64,000 nucleotides of DNA from Volutella citrinella. Lineage: Eukaryota > Ascomycota > Sordariomycetes > Hypocreales > Nectriaceae. Where the stretch lies: positions 496,001 to 560,000 of the forward strand of contig JAWZSP010000010.1 of NCBI GenBank assembly GCA_034401135.1, in the 5' to 3' direction. The notes under the pieces were generated by a model. The model was given only the letters and a program-made list of their open reading frames with translations. It was not told where the DNA came from and did no database searches. The position numbers and the translations under genes were made by a program. Each line of letters opens with the position of its first letter. Position 1 is the stretch's first letter. Below, piece after piece: positions 54,650 through 64,000 of this stretch.

Positions 54650-55345
54650 TGTCACTCACAGTAGTAGCAAGGCTGTGTTTTTAAAACAGAAGCTAGTTGG
54701 GACAACGGAGGGCCTTCTAGGGATCTACTCACCCGTATCAGGGCTCCGCCATGTTCTGGCTTGGGGGAGGGACATTTACTTGCCGTGGTTAAAGGAATAC
54801 GTGTTAGAGTCAATGAATAACCGTTCCCCCCTACCGCTGATCCGGGAAACGCTGGATTTACTGTGCTCCTTGAACATATTCACTAAGTTGGATGTTATCG
54901 CGGCCTTCAATAGGGTATGGGTAGCCGGGGAGGATGTGTGGAAGACGGCGTTTGTTGCGGATAAGCGGATCGCACGGCGGATGCGCGCCATCCTCCCCAA
55001 ACAGGTGCTCTCTACGGGAATAATACTAGAGGTAATTGAGATTTTTACGACTTTATACCCTGAATATGAGTAAGCTTATCGATAAGTATATTAATACTGC
55101 ATACAAACGCTTTAAGCGAGGCACAAGACATAATATCTGCGCTGCTGGACGGGACCAAGTGGCCAGCGCAGCTAAGGAAGAAGCTTCGTATCTATTTCTC
55201 TGAATGGAAGATAGTCAACAAGCCCGTGCAACACACAGCCTGATATATACACAATAGAAACCACAGCAAATTTCACAGTAGATGTCATACCCAACATCTC
55301 AACCACAGTGTTAGTCCGTAATGAGTCACAATTAGCATTTGACAG

Positions 55346-56014
55346 ATGCAGCAAATGGCGGCCTTCTTGTCCATCAAGGTCTCTGCACCACCAAAGGTTG
55401 TAGGCACCACCAAAGGTTGTAGGAAGGTTGCGATGAACGCACTTCAGAGTTTCCAACCTTTGTGGCCGCAGGCGCAAGGACAAAGTTATCCACGCTGGAT
55501 GACCCAACGCCGGGCTTGCGCCAACTATATCATAATGCCTTTCCCCCAGCTTCTCGTCAAGCAAGCAACCAAGCCAGCAGCCAAGCCAGCAACCAAGCCA
55601 GCAGCCAAGCAAGCCAACGCCCGCACACACACACACACTTCTCCCGCCTGCCACTTCGCCAACGACCTCGAGATGCCACTAATCAACGCTCCCTTTATCT
55701 CTGAAGAGGGTCTTCTCTCAGAGAAAACGATCAACTTTAAGCTGCCGGCTAAAAGCCTGAACCCACGAAATATCCAAACCAATACACAATCCGACGAGGT
55801 GCTGATATCTCTCTTGGGATTTGGATATCGATTGATGAGTAAGGAAGTCAATATGGAGGCCAAGGAAAGCATTTTTTTCCTAGAAAAAGAAGAGAACGAA
55901 GGCCAGAAGAAGGATATCCTTTCCAGGATCAGGGAGAAGAACGGTGATTGGGTGAAGAAGCTGGTGGAAGTGGTGGAGAAGCTGCAGAAGAAGGCACGCA
56001 ACAAGCAGCGATAG
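55346..56014 (+). CDS. hypothetical basic protein inside the Gypsy remnant, 222 aa
   Basis: An ATG-started frame between the RT and integrase pieces. Residues about 69-91 are a low-complexity Lys/Ala/Thr/Pro tract (VKQATKPAAKPATKPAAKQ) encoded by a 12-bp CAAGCCAGCARC repeat. The second half is helical and strongly charged, ending in WVKKLVEVVEKLQKKARNKQR. It is not part of any Gypsy protein I know. A shorter start at 55673 (MPLINAPF) would exclude the repeats. It could be a captured host fragment. Confidence 0.35.
   Translation: MQQMAAFLSIKVSAPPKVVGTTKGCRKVAMNALQSFQPLWPQAQGQSYPRWMTQRRACANYIIMPFPQLLVKQATKPAAKPATKPAAKQANARTHTHTSPACHFANDLEMPLINAPFISEEGLLSEKTINFKLPAKSLNPRNIQTNTQSDEVLISLLGFGYRLMSKEVNMEAKESIFFLEKEENEGQKKDILSRIREKNGDWVKKLVEVVEKLQKKARNKQR
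55388..55425. repeat. 19-bp tandem duplication
   Basis: CACCACCAAAGGTTGTAGG occurs twice in tandem. A 12-bp repeat of CAAGCCAGCARC type follows at about 55558-55616. Confidence 0.7.
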
Positions 56015-57600
56015 GGGCCTAGCTTGATAGGGCAATTCAAACCACCAGTCACCTCATCTGTCAAAATTTCACAATTCGTAGTATCACAATTATGTTCCCT
56101 CGTAGAGGGCTATTTCTCTGAATATACCCTAAGGGATAGACGGGTCTTTTAGCGGACACCCGGGAGAGCTCAAGACTGTCGACCTGACTAAGCGCTCGTA
56201 CTGGTGGCCTGATATATATCGCGAAATCGAGACCTTTATACACGCCTGCGCGCTATATCAGAGGATAAAGCGATCCTGCGCACGCCCGCAGGGTTTCCTT
56301 AGCTACTATCGACCCCGTATCGATTATAGTCTAATATCTCTATTAACCACGTCATGACACTTCCGATATACAAGAGACAAGGGGTATAGTCAAGCATATC
56401 CCTCACAGTTATCGACCGCCTGACCAGGATGCGCCACTTCGTACCGACCGACACGCTTGATACTGAAGGTGTCGTGGATGCCTTGCTGTGGCACATTTTC
56501 CCTCTCCACGGCGTACCGGACAGGATTATATCGGACTGCGGCGGGAGCTTCATCGCTACCTTCTGGGGTATCCTATCGAAGAGACTCGGCTGCACCCTGC
56601 GGCACACGAGTGGGTACCACCCTGAGACGAACGGCCAAACCGAGAGGCTCCAGGTCACGCTTAAGAGGTACCTCCGATACTTCGTCTATGCCAGGCAGGA
56701 CGACTGGGTGGACTGGCTGCCCCTGGCAGAGTTCACCCTTCTACGCTAACTACAGCTTCTACACCAGGATGGGCACCGAGCTGGCCATGGTGGCCATCCT
56801 GACCTAATAGGGATAGAAATAACCTGAGCGATACGAGGTTCATCTAAGAATGCCAGGCCGCGAATAAATTCATTGACAAACTGGGAAGAATTATTAAAGG
56901 GCTCTAGGGAATGCTAAAGAAGGCTTAAGATACCTGCTATAATAAAGCAAGTCGGACATAGAATAACGCACCGGCCTACAAAAAGGGAGAGTAGGTCTAC
57001 CTGAGCACCGCCTACCTGCCGCAGTTTGGCACAAGTATAGTCCCCAAGCTCAACAAAAAATAGATCGGGCCGTTTCGGGTGACCCCTGCGCATATCTCTT
57101 GGACCTGCTACCCCAGTTCGCCTTCTTCCCTGTGTTCCACTTCTCACAGGTGAAGTTGGCCTCCACGCTATTCCTGGGTCAGGAAGTGGCCAACGACGAT
57201 GAGCCCGCACCGCCGCCAGAAGAGGCCCCAGTCTTGGAGTCTTGAAGGAACTCGCAGACCTCGAGCCCCAAGACGCCCAAGACACGAGCCGGCCGATCTA
57301 GAGCGAAGAAGACGACAAGAAGCTCCTCGAAATGGCTCGGTGCCGTCGCACTAAAGAATGAGTAGCTTGAGGTATAGCAGTTTGGGCGGGCAGGGAGTGG
57401 CTGTGGAAGCCAAGGGAGCACCGCTACACAAGCAACGTCTCGTCGTCGGGCACGTAGTTCCAAGATGGGTCAAAGGCCCCGCAATGAAGACTCCTCAGTA
57501 GCTGAGCTGGTGTTGACGTACCCTTTACTTCCGTTTTCTGCATATGTCACAGGCTCGGGCTGTTCTTCGACGGCTACGATCTGGCACTTCCGGGAGGCGC

Positions 57601-57887
57601 GCCATGCCGTGCTGTGCATAGACAGAGCAGAAGACTTTCGTAATTCGAGAACAGAAACGATGCGGTGTCCAACAGCAGGGTTCAAAGGGAGCGGGCGATG
57701 CTTGGTTCGCAATAGGAGTTCCAACTTCAGGAGGCGGTTCAGCCAGCGGACTGTAGAGGTACCGGAAGGAGGCTTGTTATCCCCAAGCCCTGGTGAAGGA
57801 GAATGACAGCTTAAGGCAATGAAGCGAGGGAAAAGGGAGGCGTAGATGTGGCTTTAGGGGCAGGGAGCAGGAGTACAAGTACATGGC
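57601..57887. repeat. direct repeat, left copy (LTR-like)
   Basis: Matches 60395-60733 in the same orientation, with runs such as GTTCGTAATTCGAGAAC-like, TTCAAAGGGAGCGG, CGCAATAGGAGTTCCAACTT, CGGTTCAGCCAGCGGACTG, TGGTGAAGGAGAATGACAGC and GATGAAGCGAGGGAAAAGGG-like segments. It starts just after the Gypsy tail and ends near GAGTACAAGTA. It could be the element's 3' LTR. Confidence 0.8.
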
Positions 57888-58363
57888 ACGCGGCCCTACA
57901 AAGCCTGTTTATTCTAGCACTGTCGTGTTAAGGTTGTTAGGTCATTCAAATTCGACCCGAGTGTCACGTATCAAGGCGATGCCTCCGTGCGTGCGAGCCC
58001 GACACAGGCTCTAGTCACCTTTCATGCACTCACAGCGCCCAACTCCTCCCTGGCGCTACGCCTGTCGCAAGTCTCGATGGATGGGACGGACGGGCGAGCG
58101 GTTGATGCCGGTCACATCATCCTTGCCCAGAAGTTATTTTGTGCACACAAAGTTTCGATCTGAAGCTCCCCTCAGCTGTGGGAACAGGGCATTTGGACTT
58201 ATACAAGTACTCGCTGCGACCACCCGGGAGGGACCGACAGCTTTTCGGTTGCCGTACACATCCCCAGGACTCGGGCTTCAACAGAGGAAGTAACAGGGTC
58301 TCGGTAGGTACCGGCGCGGGTGAGATAAAGCGTAATATCATGTTATTGGGCCATCCTGCCTCA
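57888..58363. other. no gene seen
   Basis: 3' flank of the minus-strand coiled-coil gene. No supported frame. Confidence 0.4.
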
Positions 58364-60245
58364 TTACTTTCTATTTTCTGTGCTCGGCGAGTCGATCCAG
58401 CGTTGAAAGCCAAAAGCGGCGATCGTAAGACCCTTCAAAACCTCCATCAAGGATGTCCTCGACTGTGGGGCTGGGGCCCCCGGCGGCGATATCTCCAGGA
58501 CCTCAAACACCTTCTGGAACTGCATCTTGTTGCTGTCCATTACGTTGCTGCCGTTCGCGTGAAGTGGTCTGCTGCTCCCGAGTAGTGGCATGGCCATCGG
58601 TAACGGGAACTCTAGCGCCGGACCCCCAATTGCTTTTCCAGCGCACCGAGTGTTTTCAACCTCCTTCTTCCCGTGATTGAGTAGCACTTTCACATCGCCC
58701 AGGAGATTCATGATTCCTTCAGCCATGATAGCGGCCTGCGATTCGCTGTGGGTGTTGATCATGTTGGTGGGCATGAGCTGCTGGATATCCAGAATCAGGG
58801 CCTGGATCGCCGCCAAGTCCTGGAACTCCAGGAACATGTAGTCGCTTAACCGTTGAAAGCAAGACTGAAGGAATATATCGAGATGCTCGATGCAGGCTTT
58901 GGCTTCTTTCCCGGATTGCACCTTCATTGCTCTCTCCAGGTGATCGTACGCGGTCTCTAGGACTTTGACAAAGAGAATGCCCTTGATGCGTCCTAGCTGC
59001 TCACATACGACTTGCGCGCAGCCCCATCCGAAGCCATTCAGCTTGGCGTTATCCTTCCATGCGTTCTCGGTTTCGGTCAACGCATCGTTCAGCTGGCCCT
59101 GGAGTCTCAAAGCGATGGCCTTGTCCTTCGCGGCCTGCGACTCAGCCTCGTCCTTGCTCTCGCGGAGCTGGTCGATAGTGACTTGTTGCTCACTGATGAT
59201 GTGGGCGAGGCCAACGCCCTTGCTCTGCAGCAGCTGGACCTGTTGCTGCAGGTCCTCGGCCTTGTTCCTGGCTGCCTCTAGGGCCAGTTGGAGCTCTCCG
59301 TGACGCCTTTCCATCTTGTTTAAGGACTTCTCGACCTCTTTCTGGTGCGTTTGGTGCTCTATTACCTCTTTCTCCTTGCCTTCAACCTTCTTCTGAAGGC
59401 GTTTAATATCGTTGGTCAGTTGCTCCCTGATGGCGGCCTCCTTGGCCTCGTGTCCCGTGGTGTTGGCTTGGGGTGCTGCCAGTTTCTTGTTCTTGCCCCT
59501 CACTCGGCCCTGAGCTTTCTTCTCTCGTCTCTTCTCTCGTCTCTTCTGTGCAGCGGCCGCAAGCGCCTCGTCTTTCTTCTGTATGGCTGCCAAAATTTTC
59601 TTGAGCTTGTCGCGGGTCACCTCGGCCTCTTGGAGCCGCTTCCTGTTCGACTGAAGATCTAACCGGGCATTGTGCAGCCGGGTTTTAGTGGCGAGAATGT
59701 CGATTTGGATGGTAGTGAGCGTTTCCATGTCCTGCGCACTTTTCGACGGCACGTCGGTGTTCTTATTCTGTATGAACATGTGGAGGTCGTGCAGATCAGT
59801 CCTGAGCTTGGCGGTCTCGGAGCTCGCGAAGCTTAGGTGCTGTCGGTAGTAGAGCTCCTTGTTGCTGAGTGCATCGGCCGAGTTGTGCTGGAGGAAGCTG
59901 ATATGCCCGTGCAGGAAGGCGATTTCATTGTCCCGCTGCTGAACCAGGCTCCATCCCTCGTTCGCCCCTCTGATCGCGTCGTACATGCGGCCCTGCAGAT
60001 CAAGGATCTGATTTGCCTGCGCCGCGATCCTTGCCGTCAGTGCTCCGACTTCCCCTTGGGCGGCCAGGGTTTCTATTCGGCTCTCCTGGACCTGCCACGT
60101 GAGCGTCTCCAGCTGACTCGCCGTGCCCATCATCAATGCATTTCTGAAGATTTTCGTTGTCAAGCTTCAACCTTTCATTATCTGCTTCAAGCGCTTCTCG
60201 AGCCCTCCGACAAGCTCTCAAATCAGCCTGCAGGTCTCCTTCCAT
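58364..60245 (-). CDS. long coiled-coil protein, about 620 aa, with a frame problem near the N-terminus
   Basis: Mostly one frame of about 590 codons (from about 60133 to 58364), preceded by a short segment in another frame from ATG 60245 (MEGDLQADLRACRRAREA...EADNERLKLDNENLQ). The two are joined either by a one-base indel or by an unusually short 32-nt intron (GTTGAA...CTTCAG) that keeps phase; alternatively translation starts at ATG 60133. The protein is coiled coil from about residue 10 to about 390 (Glu/Gln/Leu/Lys heptads), with a very basic centre (KRREKRREKKAQGRVRGKN). A Cys-containing globular stretch follows (LNGFGWGCAQVVCEQLGRI), then more helix. No motor, kinase or known domain is seen; myosin-tail or structural-scaffold-like. 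Codon-level conservation of such a long frame argues it is under selection. Confidence 0.55.
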
Positions 60246-60394
60246 GGCTGGAACTGGTCAGAGAAAGGCACAAGGGTGAAGGCGAGAGCAAATAATGTTT
60301 CAAAGCCAAGATGGTTGTAGTGTGGAGACGAAGATCGAATCGAAGACTTTCCGCAGACAAGTACAGTGGTACACACGGTTTGTTCACCTGAAGC

Positions 60395-60733
60395 CCTGCC
60401 GTACTGTGCGTAGACAGACCAGAAGAAGACGTTCGTAATTCGAGAACCGAGAGAAGCGTGGAGTCTCCGGAATTGAGCTTGTCAGAGGATAGAAGGAGGT
60501 AATGAACTGCGTAACGATCGTTCAAAGGGAGCGGACTGGTCCGCAATAGGAGTTCCAACTTCAGGATGCGGTTCAGCCAGCGGACTGCAGAGGTACAGGA
60601 AAAGAAGGAGACTTGTTACCCTCAAGCCCTGGTGAAGGAGAATGACAGCTTAGAGCGATGAAGCGAGGGAAAAGGGAGGCATAGATGTGCATTGAGGAGC
60701 AGGGAGCAGAGAGCAGGAGTACAAGTAAATAGC
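60395..60733. repeat. direct repeat, right copy (LTR-like)
   Basis: Partner of 57601-57887 but about 50 nt longer, because of an insertion around 60455-60515. It lies just upstream of the coiled-coil gene's start, in the same orientation as the left copy. Confidence 0.8.
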
Positions 60734-61825
60734 GCCTTGTCACCGCAAGGCACGGTCGTAAGGGCGTGGACACTGTGTCTGGATGATCTAGCTAAGTCAA
60801 TCTCTCTATGGGGCTGTCGGCAAGAGGTGTGGCCCGACCACACTTGGCCCTTTGACCAGGTTCCCCATTGACCTATCACAATTGGCGGAGTACAGCCTCG
60901 ATCTTACACCCCTGGGGTGTTGGTAGTAACCAACGGATGTTCTGCGAGCCACCTCATCCCAGCACGTCCCTCCAGTCCAAGTCACACACCCCCACGAGGT
61001 CATTGGTCGCTTGGGCGCTTGCTAGGATCCGGCATGGAAGTTGACGCCCGGCGCAATATGCATGGGATGCCGCCATAGTACACGGGGAGGGCGAAAGCAA
61101 AGAACAAAAGCAAAATGTACAGCGACCGACGCTGGATCTTCCTGTGACAATCGTCGGGCCGACGAGTCCGGAATCAAAGAGTTTGCGCCCACGTCGAGTC
61201 ACACAGGAACACAAGAACTGACTTGGTACAAAAGAAAACACATGGACAAGCATCGACGCCTTTATAAAATCAGCTCTATTTCGGCGGCGCTGTCTCTGTT
61301 CATGATGATAGTCTGGAACTTGGCGGTGACAGTGCCCTGGCAACAAGTCTCGGCATTGAGGAGTTGGGCCAACGAGCGTGGGGACGGTCATTCGCCCTGT
61401 CTGTCGCGACCCGTGGAGCGCTGGCATGTCGCAGGGCCGGTCCTGCCGACCAACCACGGGGGTGACTCGAGCGCACGCGATGGGAGCGTGAGGGATCAGT
61501 TTCTCGCTGATTTGTCTGTCGTTTCGATCGGTGACCCCCCAGGGCATCGTTTTGACTCCTCGCCGCGTACAGTGCCAGGTCCTGTGGTGAAATTCTGCCC
61601 CGTGAGCAGAGATTTGCCATTGCATGGTGCAGAGCAATGAAGCCACAAGCGCTGTGAATACTCTCGCCTCACTTTCATTAGACTACTATACATTCTGAGT
61701 TAGCATCGAGTTGATCAACTGGAATTGCAAACATACTTGTCATGTCGGAGACGGGCGAAAATTGCAAGCTCGAGGCCTTCTGAGAAGAGACCCACAGCAG
61801 AAAGAAACCTCAGGACAATCAGCAG
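60734..61825. other. no well-supported gene
   Basis: Long frames on both strands (60954-61646 minus, 61041-61640 plus) overlap and share no motif with any family I know; with this GC content they may be chance. Confidence 0.3.
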
Positions 61826-62032
61826 GGGCTTGTGCAGAGAGCTCAGAACCCCTGAAAGCCACACTACCAGAGGGTGCACGCAGCAGTTCCCACTGCTACA
61901 GATAAGGTCGATGAGCCACTGGGGCCAACACGATGGCGCTGGCCGGCCTGGCGTTTATCATGTTCCGCCCCGGAGCCTCGCGGACAGGCATCTTCCTGGC
62001 GGAGACTTACCATACCGCACTACCGCCCCGGC
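61826..62032. repeat. diverged repeat, copy 2 (partner at 25338-25480)
   Basis: Contains CAGGGGCTTGTGCAGAGAGC, CAGAACCCCT, a TTCCGCCCCGGAGCCT block and TTCCTGGCGGAGACTTACCA followed by TACCGCCCCGG, each with a counterpart in the 25-kb copy. The minus strand has a good GTAAGT here, so this may be an exon-intron piece of a duplicated gene. Confidence 0.5.
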
Positions 62033-62136
62033 ACGCTTAATGGACGAGACGTGTAATCCCTGTGCCAGGACTGGACAGCTGAGCACATTGGAGCGCGCCT
62101 TCCTAACTCTGCAGAGGAACATACTTCGCGATACCA

Positions 62137-62180
62137 ACCTTAGCCAGCACCCCCCAGACGACGAGGTTGTCTGCCAGGAC
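62137..62180. repeat. short diverged repeat, partner at 62810-62865
   Basis: CGATACCAACCTTAGCC...GACGACGAGGTTGTCTG pairs with CGATGCCAACCTCGGCC...GACGGCGAGGTCGTCTG at 62810-62865, in the same orientation, with mostly transition differences. Confidence 0.5.
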
Positions 62181-62604
62181 GCGTCCCACAGCCTCAACAT
62201 GGCGATATACTCTCCAACTCGGCTTCATGAGCCTGGTATGATTGCCTTGGGCAGAACTGGGCGAACCATGAAGGGGAGCCGTTGGTGATCAGAAAGGCCC
62301 CTCAGCAGAGGCCTGGGGCGGGCAAAAGTGTACCATCAAGCGTCGTGGTGGGTCAACCGGAGCAAAGCCCGGGTAATCACTGGTTTAGGAGTTGTGTTCG
62401 GGGCTACTAAGCCGGTTGGTTGTTGATGAGAATGTGGGTATGGGGTTTCTGGCAGCAAGCCTGCATGGGGGCTTGACTGGCTAGCCTCACGTGGTTGTTC
62501 AATGATCCACAAACATGGCCAGCCGAGCCGCCCTACCACCCCTCACCCCCAACGGGCCTCTTGTCAATTTGGGCGATAATTGAACATTTTCGTGGTCCCA
62601 CTTT
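62181..62604. other. no gene seen
   Basis: 3' of the PLAC8 shard. Nothing recognised. Confidence 0.35.
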
Positions 62605-62835
62605 CTAAGAGAGAAATCCCAGGAGAGCGGCCTGCTGCGGAGGCACCTGCATGCCCTGCTTCTCGGGCTGGTAGCCGTCGGTGGCGGGACCGCTGCTGGG
62701 GGCCTCGCGGGCCTGAGTCTCCTTCTCCTGCTGGGTGATGGCACAACAGCTGCACCAGTAACTGGCGCAGCATTCGTTCATGCCACTGCCCTCGATCTGG
62801 TACTTCACGATGCCAACCTCGGCCGGTCTCTCCGG
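62605..62835 (-). pseudogene. PLAC8-family C-terminal fragment
   Basis: The frame reads KYQIEGSGMNECCASYWC, SCCAITQQEKE, then GPATDGYQPEKQGMQVPPQQ and a stop. This is the Cys-rich end of a fungal PLAC8 (Cys-rich, membrane-associated) protein: family R..YxIEGSGxxDCCxSFWCxxCALxQ. The N-terminal half with the first Cys motif (CLPC...) is not present; instead the upstream side runs into the short repeat shared with 62137-62180. No ATG precedes the conserved part in frame. It could be a last exon if a distant 5' exon exists, but a truncated copy is more likely. Confidence 0.65.
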
Positions 62836-62982
62836 ACGGCGAGGTCGTCTGGCACGAGGGTAAGGAACTATTAAGAGATTTTCTTCTGCGATTGGTGACC
62901 CGAGAATCGATCAGCTTGGATCACAAAGATCTGTCGATGCCAGGCATCACTACACAGGAACCGTTTCACTCTCGTCTTAACT

Positions 62983-64000
62983 TTATCGCAGGCCGATAGG
63001 CACAAACTTGTCCAACTCTGCTGGATCATCCCTGGGATGACTCCCACTGTCATTGGGCATCCTCCCCTGGTAAGCCCTGGCCATGCATCGAACTTCCTCT
63101 GCCGACGCTTGTTCGCCCAGTGCTTTCAAGGCTACCGAAAGAGCCAACTTTGTGCGGCAGATGGCGCTGGGGTGGCACTCGCAGCTCATAAGGACGCCCA
63201 ACGCCATGCTTAGCGATTCCCTGAATGTCTCAGTGTCAGCAGAGGCGAACAAGAGTCAAGGTCGGGGACTGAGCTCTTTCACTCACTTGCTGTCTTTCAG
63301 GTTTCCCGCATTCATTGACAGTATGCCCTTGCGGTGGTACGTAAAGCCTATAGAACGGTGTCCCGGCATCTTACTCTCCCGGATGCGTAGGCTCTTGTCG
63401 ACTTCGTTAATGGCCGCGCTCATATCTCCCTCGGCCTCGGAGATGTAGGAACGGTAGAAGCGCAAGCTGCCGCGGTTAGATGAAGGCACTCTTCTCTAAT
63501 AGACAAATGGTGGTAGCTTACCTGGCCATTTCAATAGACTCCTCGCCCTTGCGAGACCGAACAGCCTGGATGGCCTTCAGCCATGCGTCACGCGCCTCGC
63601 TGATACGCGAAAGCTGGATCAGGCACAAGAAGTAGTTTGATAGGTATATATCCTCATTCGGCTTCATGTCCTCCCGCTCGATGAGCATGGATAGTATCTT
63701 CAATGCTTCGTCGGCTCGCCCATTTGCCATAAGCGAGACTGCTAGGTTTCCCTTGCCCGCCGCGATCCACATCTCGTCCTCGGCGTTGCCCTGGCGCTTG
63801 TTCTTCTCGCGGATGGCCAAGACTTCCTTGAAGAGCTCAAACCCGTGGCCTTCAGTTGGCCGTGCCATGTTGATGCAGGCTTTGACGCTGACGTGATAGC
63901 TGATCATGTCCTTTACATACCACTCGGTGTATCCTGCGTGGTTGCCTCGCTGTATGGAACTTTCACAAATCAGGATGACTCGGTCTGCAAGGTCGGATGC
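62983..64000 (-). CDS. tetratricopeptide-repeat protein, 3' part, runs off the window
   Basis: Partial gene, open at the right edge. Exons <64000-63522, 63466-63287 and 63220-62983 join in phase (GTAAGC and GTGAGT donors; the first intron has a CTAAC branch 8 nt from GCAG). TPR-like helical pairs are visible: MWIAAGKGNLAVSLMANGRADEALKI; YLSNYFLCLIQLSRISEARDAW; AAINEVDKSLRIRE...IGFTYHRKGILSMNAGNLKDS; and CRTKLALSVALKALGEQASAEEV. This pattern is typical of the C-terminus of fungal NLR-like proteins (NB-ARC or NACHT followed by TPRs) but also of free TPR proteins. The nucleotide-binding part, if any, would lie beyond 64000. Confidence 0.75.

Larger units (their letters stand above)
54650..57460 (+). 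mobile_element. degraded and rearranged Ty3/Gypsy LTR retrotransposon
   Basis: Remnants of a Gypsy pol in order on the plus strand. Reverse transcriptase at about 54812-54955: NNRSPLPLIRETLDLL and FTKLDVIAAFNRV, the first catalytic-Asp block. Integrase zinc-finger region at about 56155-56285: HPGELKTVDLTKRSYWWPDI and CALYQ. Integrase core at about 56405-56810: DRLTRMRHFVPTDTL, VPDRIISDCGGSF and HPETNGQTERL (the D-D-E set), with a frameshift after LPLAEFT. Then a chromodomain-side tail to about 57460 with several stops. Protease, most of RT, the YxDD box and RNase H are missing; a different ORF (55346-56014) sits in their place. No gag is recognised. Confidence 0.8.

Noticed and set aside
58965..60320. 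Plus-strand ORFs opposite the coiled-coil gene
   Set aside because: They are hydrophobic or repetitive shadows of the Leu/Glu/Lys-rich minus-strand gene.
60954..61646. Overlapping long ORFs on both strands
   Set aside because: No motif, no splice support, and both strands are open; likely chance in GC-rich DNA.
1..64000. CRISPR arrays, operons or ribosomal genes
   Set aside because: Intron-rich genes and fungal families show eukaryotic DNA; no spaced direct-repeat array or rRNA sequence was seen.

Overview
The window looks like an accessory (dispensable or subtelomeric type) chromosome segment of a filamentous ascomycete, probably Sordariomycetes/Hypocreales. This is inferred from: short 45-70 nt introns with GT..AG ends and CTRAY-like branch points; a copper-fist fragment; a patatin/RING protein; a DUF3723 protein; PDDEXK-type and HNH nuclease-like proteins; a degraded Ty3/Gypsy element; and many genes whose only defect is a stop codon that a C-to-T or G-to-A change could make. 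No rRNA, tRNA or CRISPR was recognised. Gene models were built by hand; where exon phases close perfectly this is stated.

Left part (1-17.6 kb): a broken copper-fist factor, then small unknown proteins often with short coiled coils, a two-exon membrane protein, a complete BCS1-like AAA ATPase, an RIP-like gene relic, a small secreted peptide, a Cys-rich protein with a (DDT)n tract and a GPI-type Ser/Thr-rich protein. Middle-left (18-30 kb): a PDDEXK-like gene with one internal stop, a membrane/RING candidate, an intact HNH-like protein, a kinase shard, a MAT-type HMG-box protein and a broken, truncated GMC oxidoreductase.

Middle (31-53.7 kb) is the densest and healthiest part: an F-box protein, a secreted GH16 glucanase, an APH-fold kinase, two small proteins, a six-exon patatin/RING phospholipase (968 aa) divergent from a CSC1/OSCA channel (934 aa), a G1-type cyclin, a degenerate Ulp1-like protein, a DUF3723 protein (800 aa) divergent from a pseudokinase, and a broken RRM protein. 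Patatin-like and DUF3723 genes are recurrent cargo of fungal Starship elements, so this block may be cargo; no DUF3435 captain is visible.

Right part (54-64 kb): a rearranged Gypsy pol with a foreign ORF between RT and integrase, a 600-residue coiled-coil gene flanked by about 300-bp direct repeats, diverged repeat pieces shared with the 25-kb region, a PLAC8 C-terminal shard, and the 3' part of a TPR gene running off the right end, of the kind found at the C-terminus of fungal NLR-like proteins.
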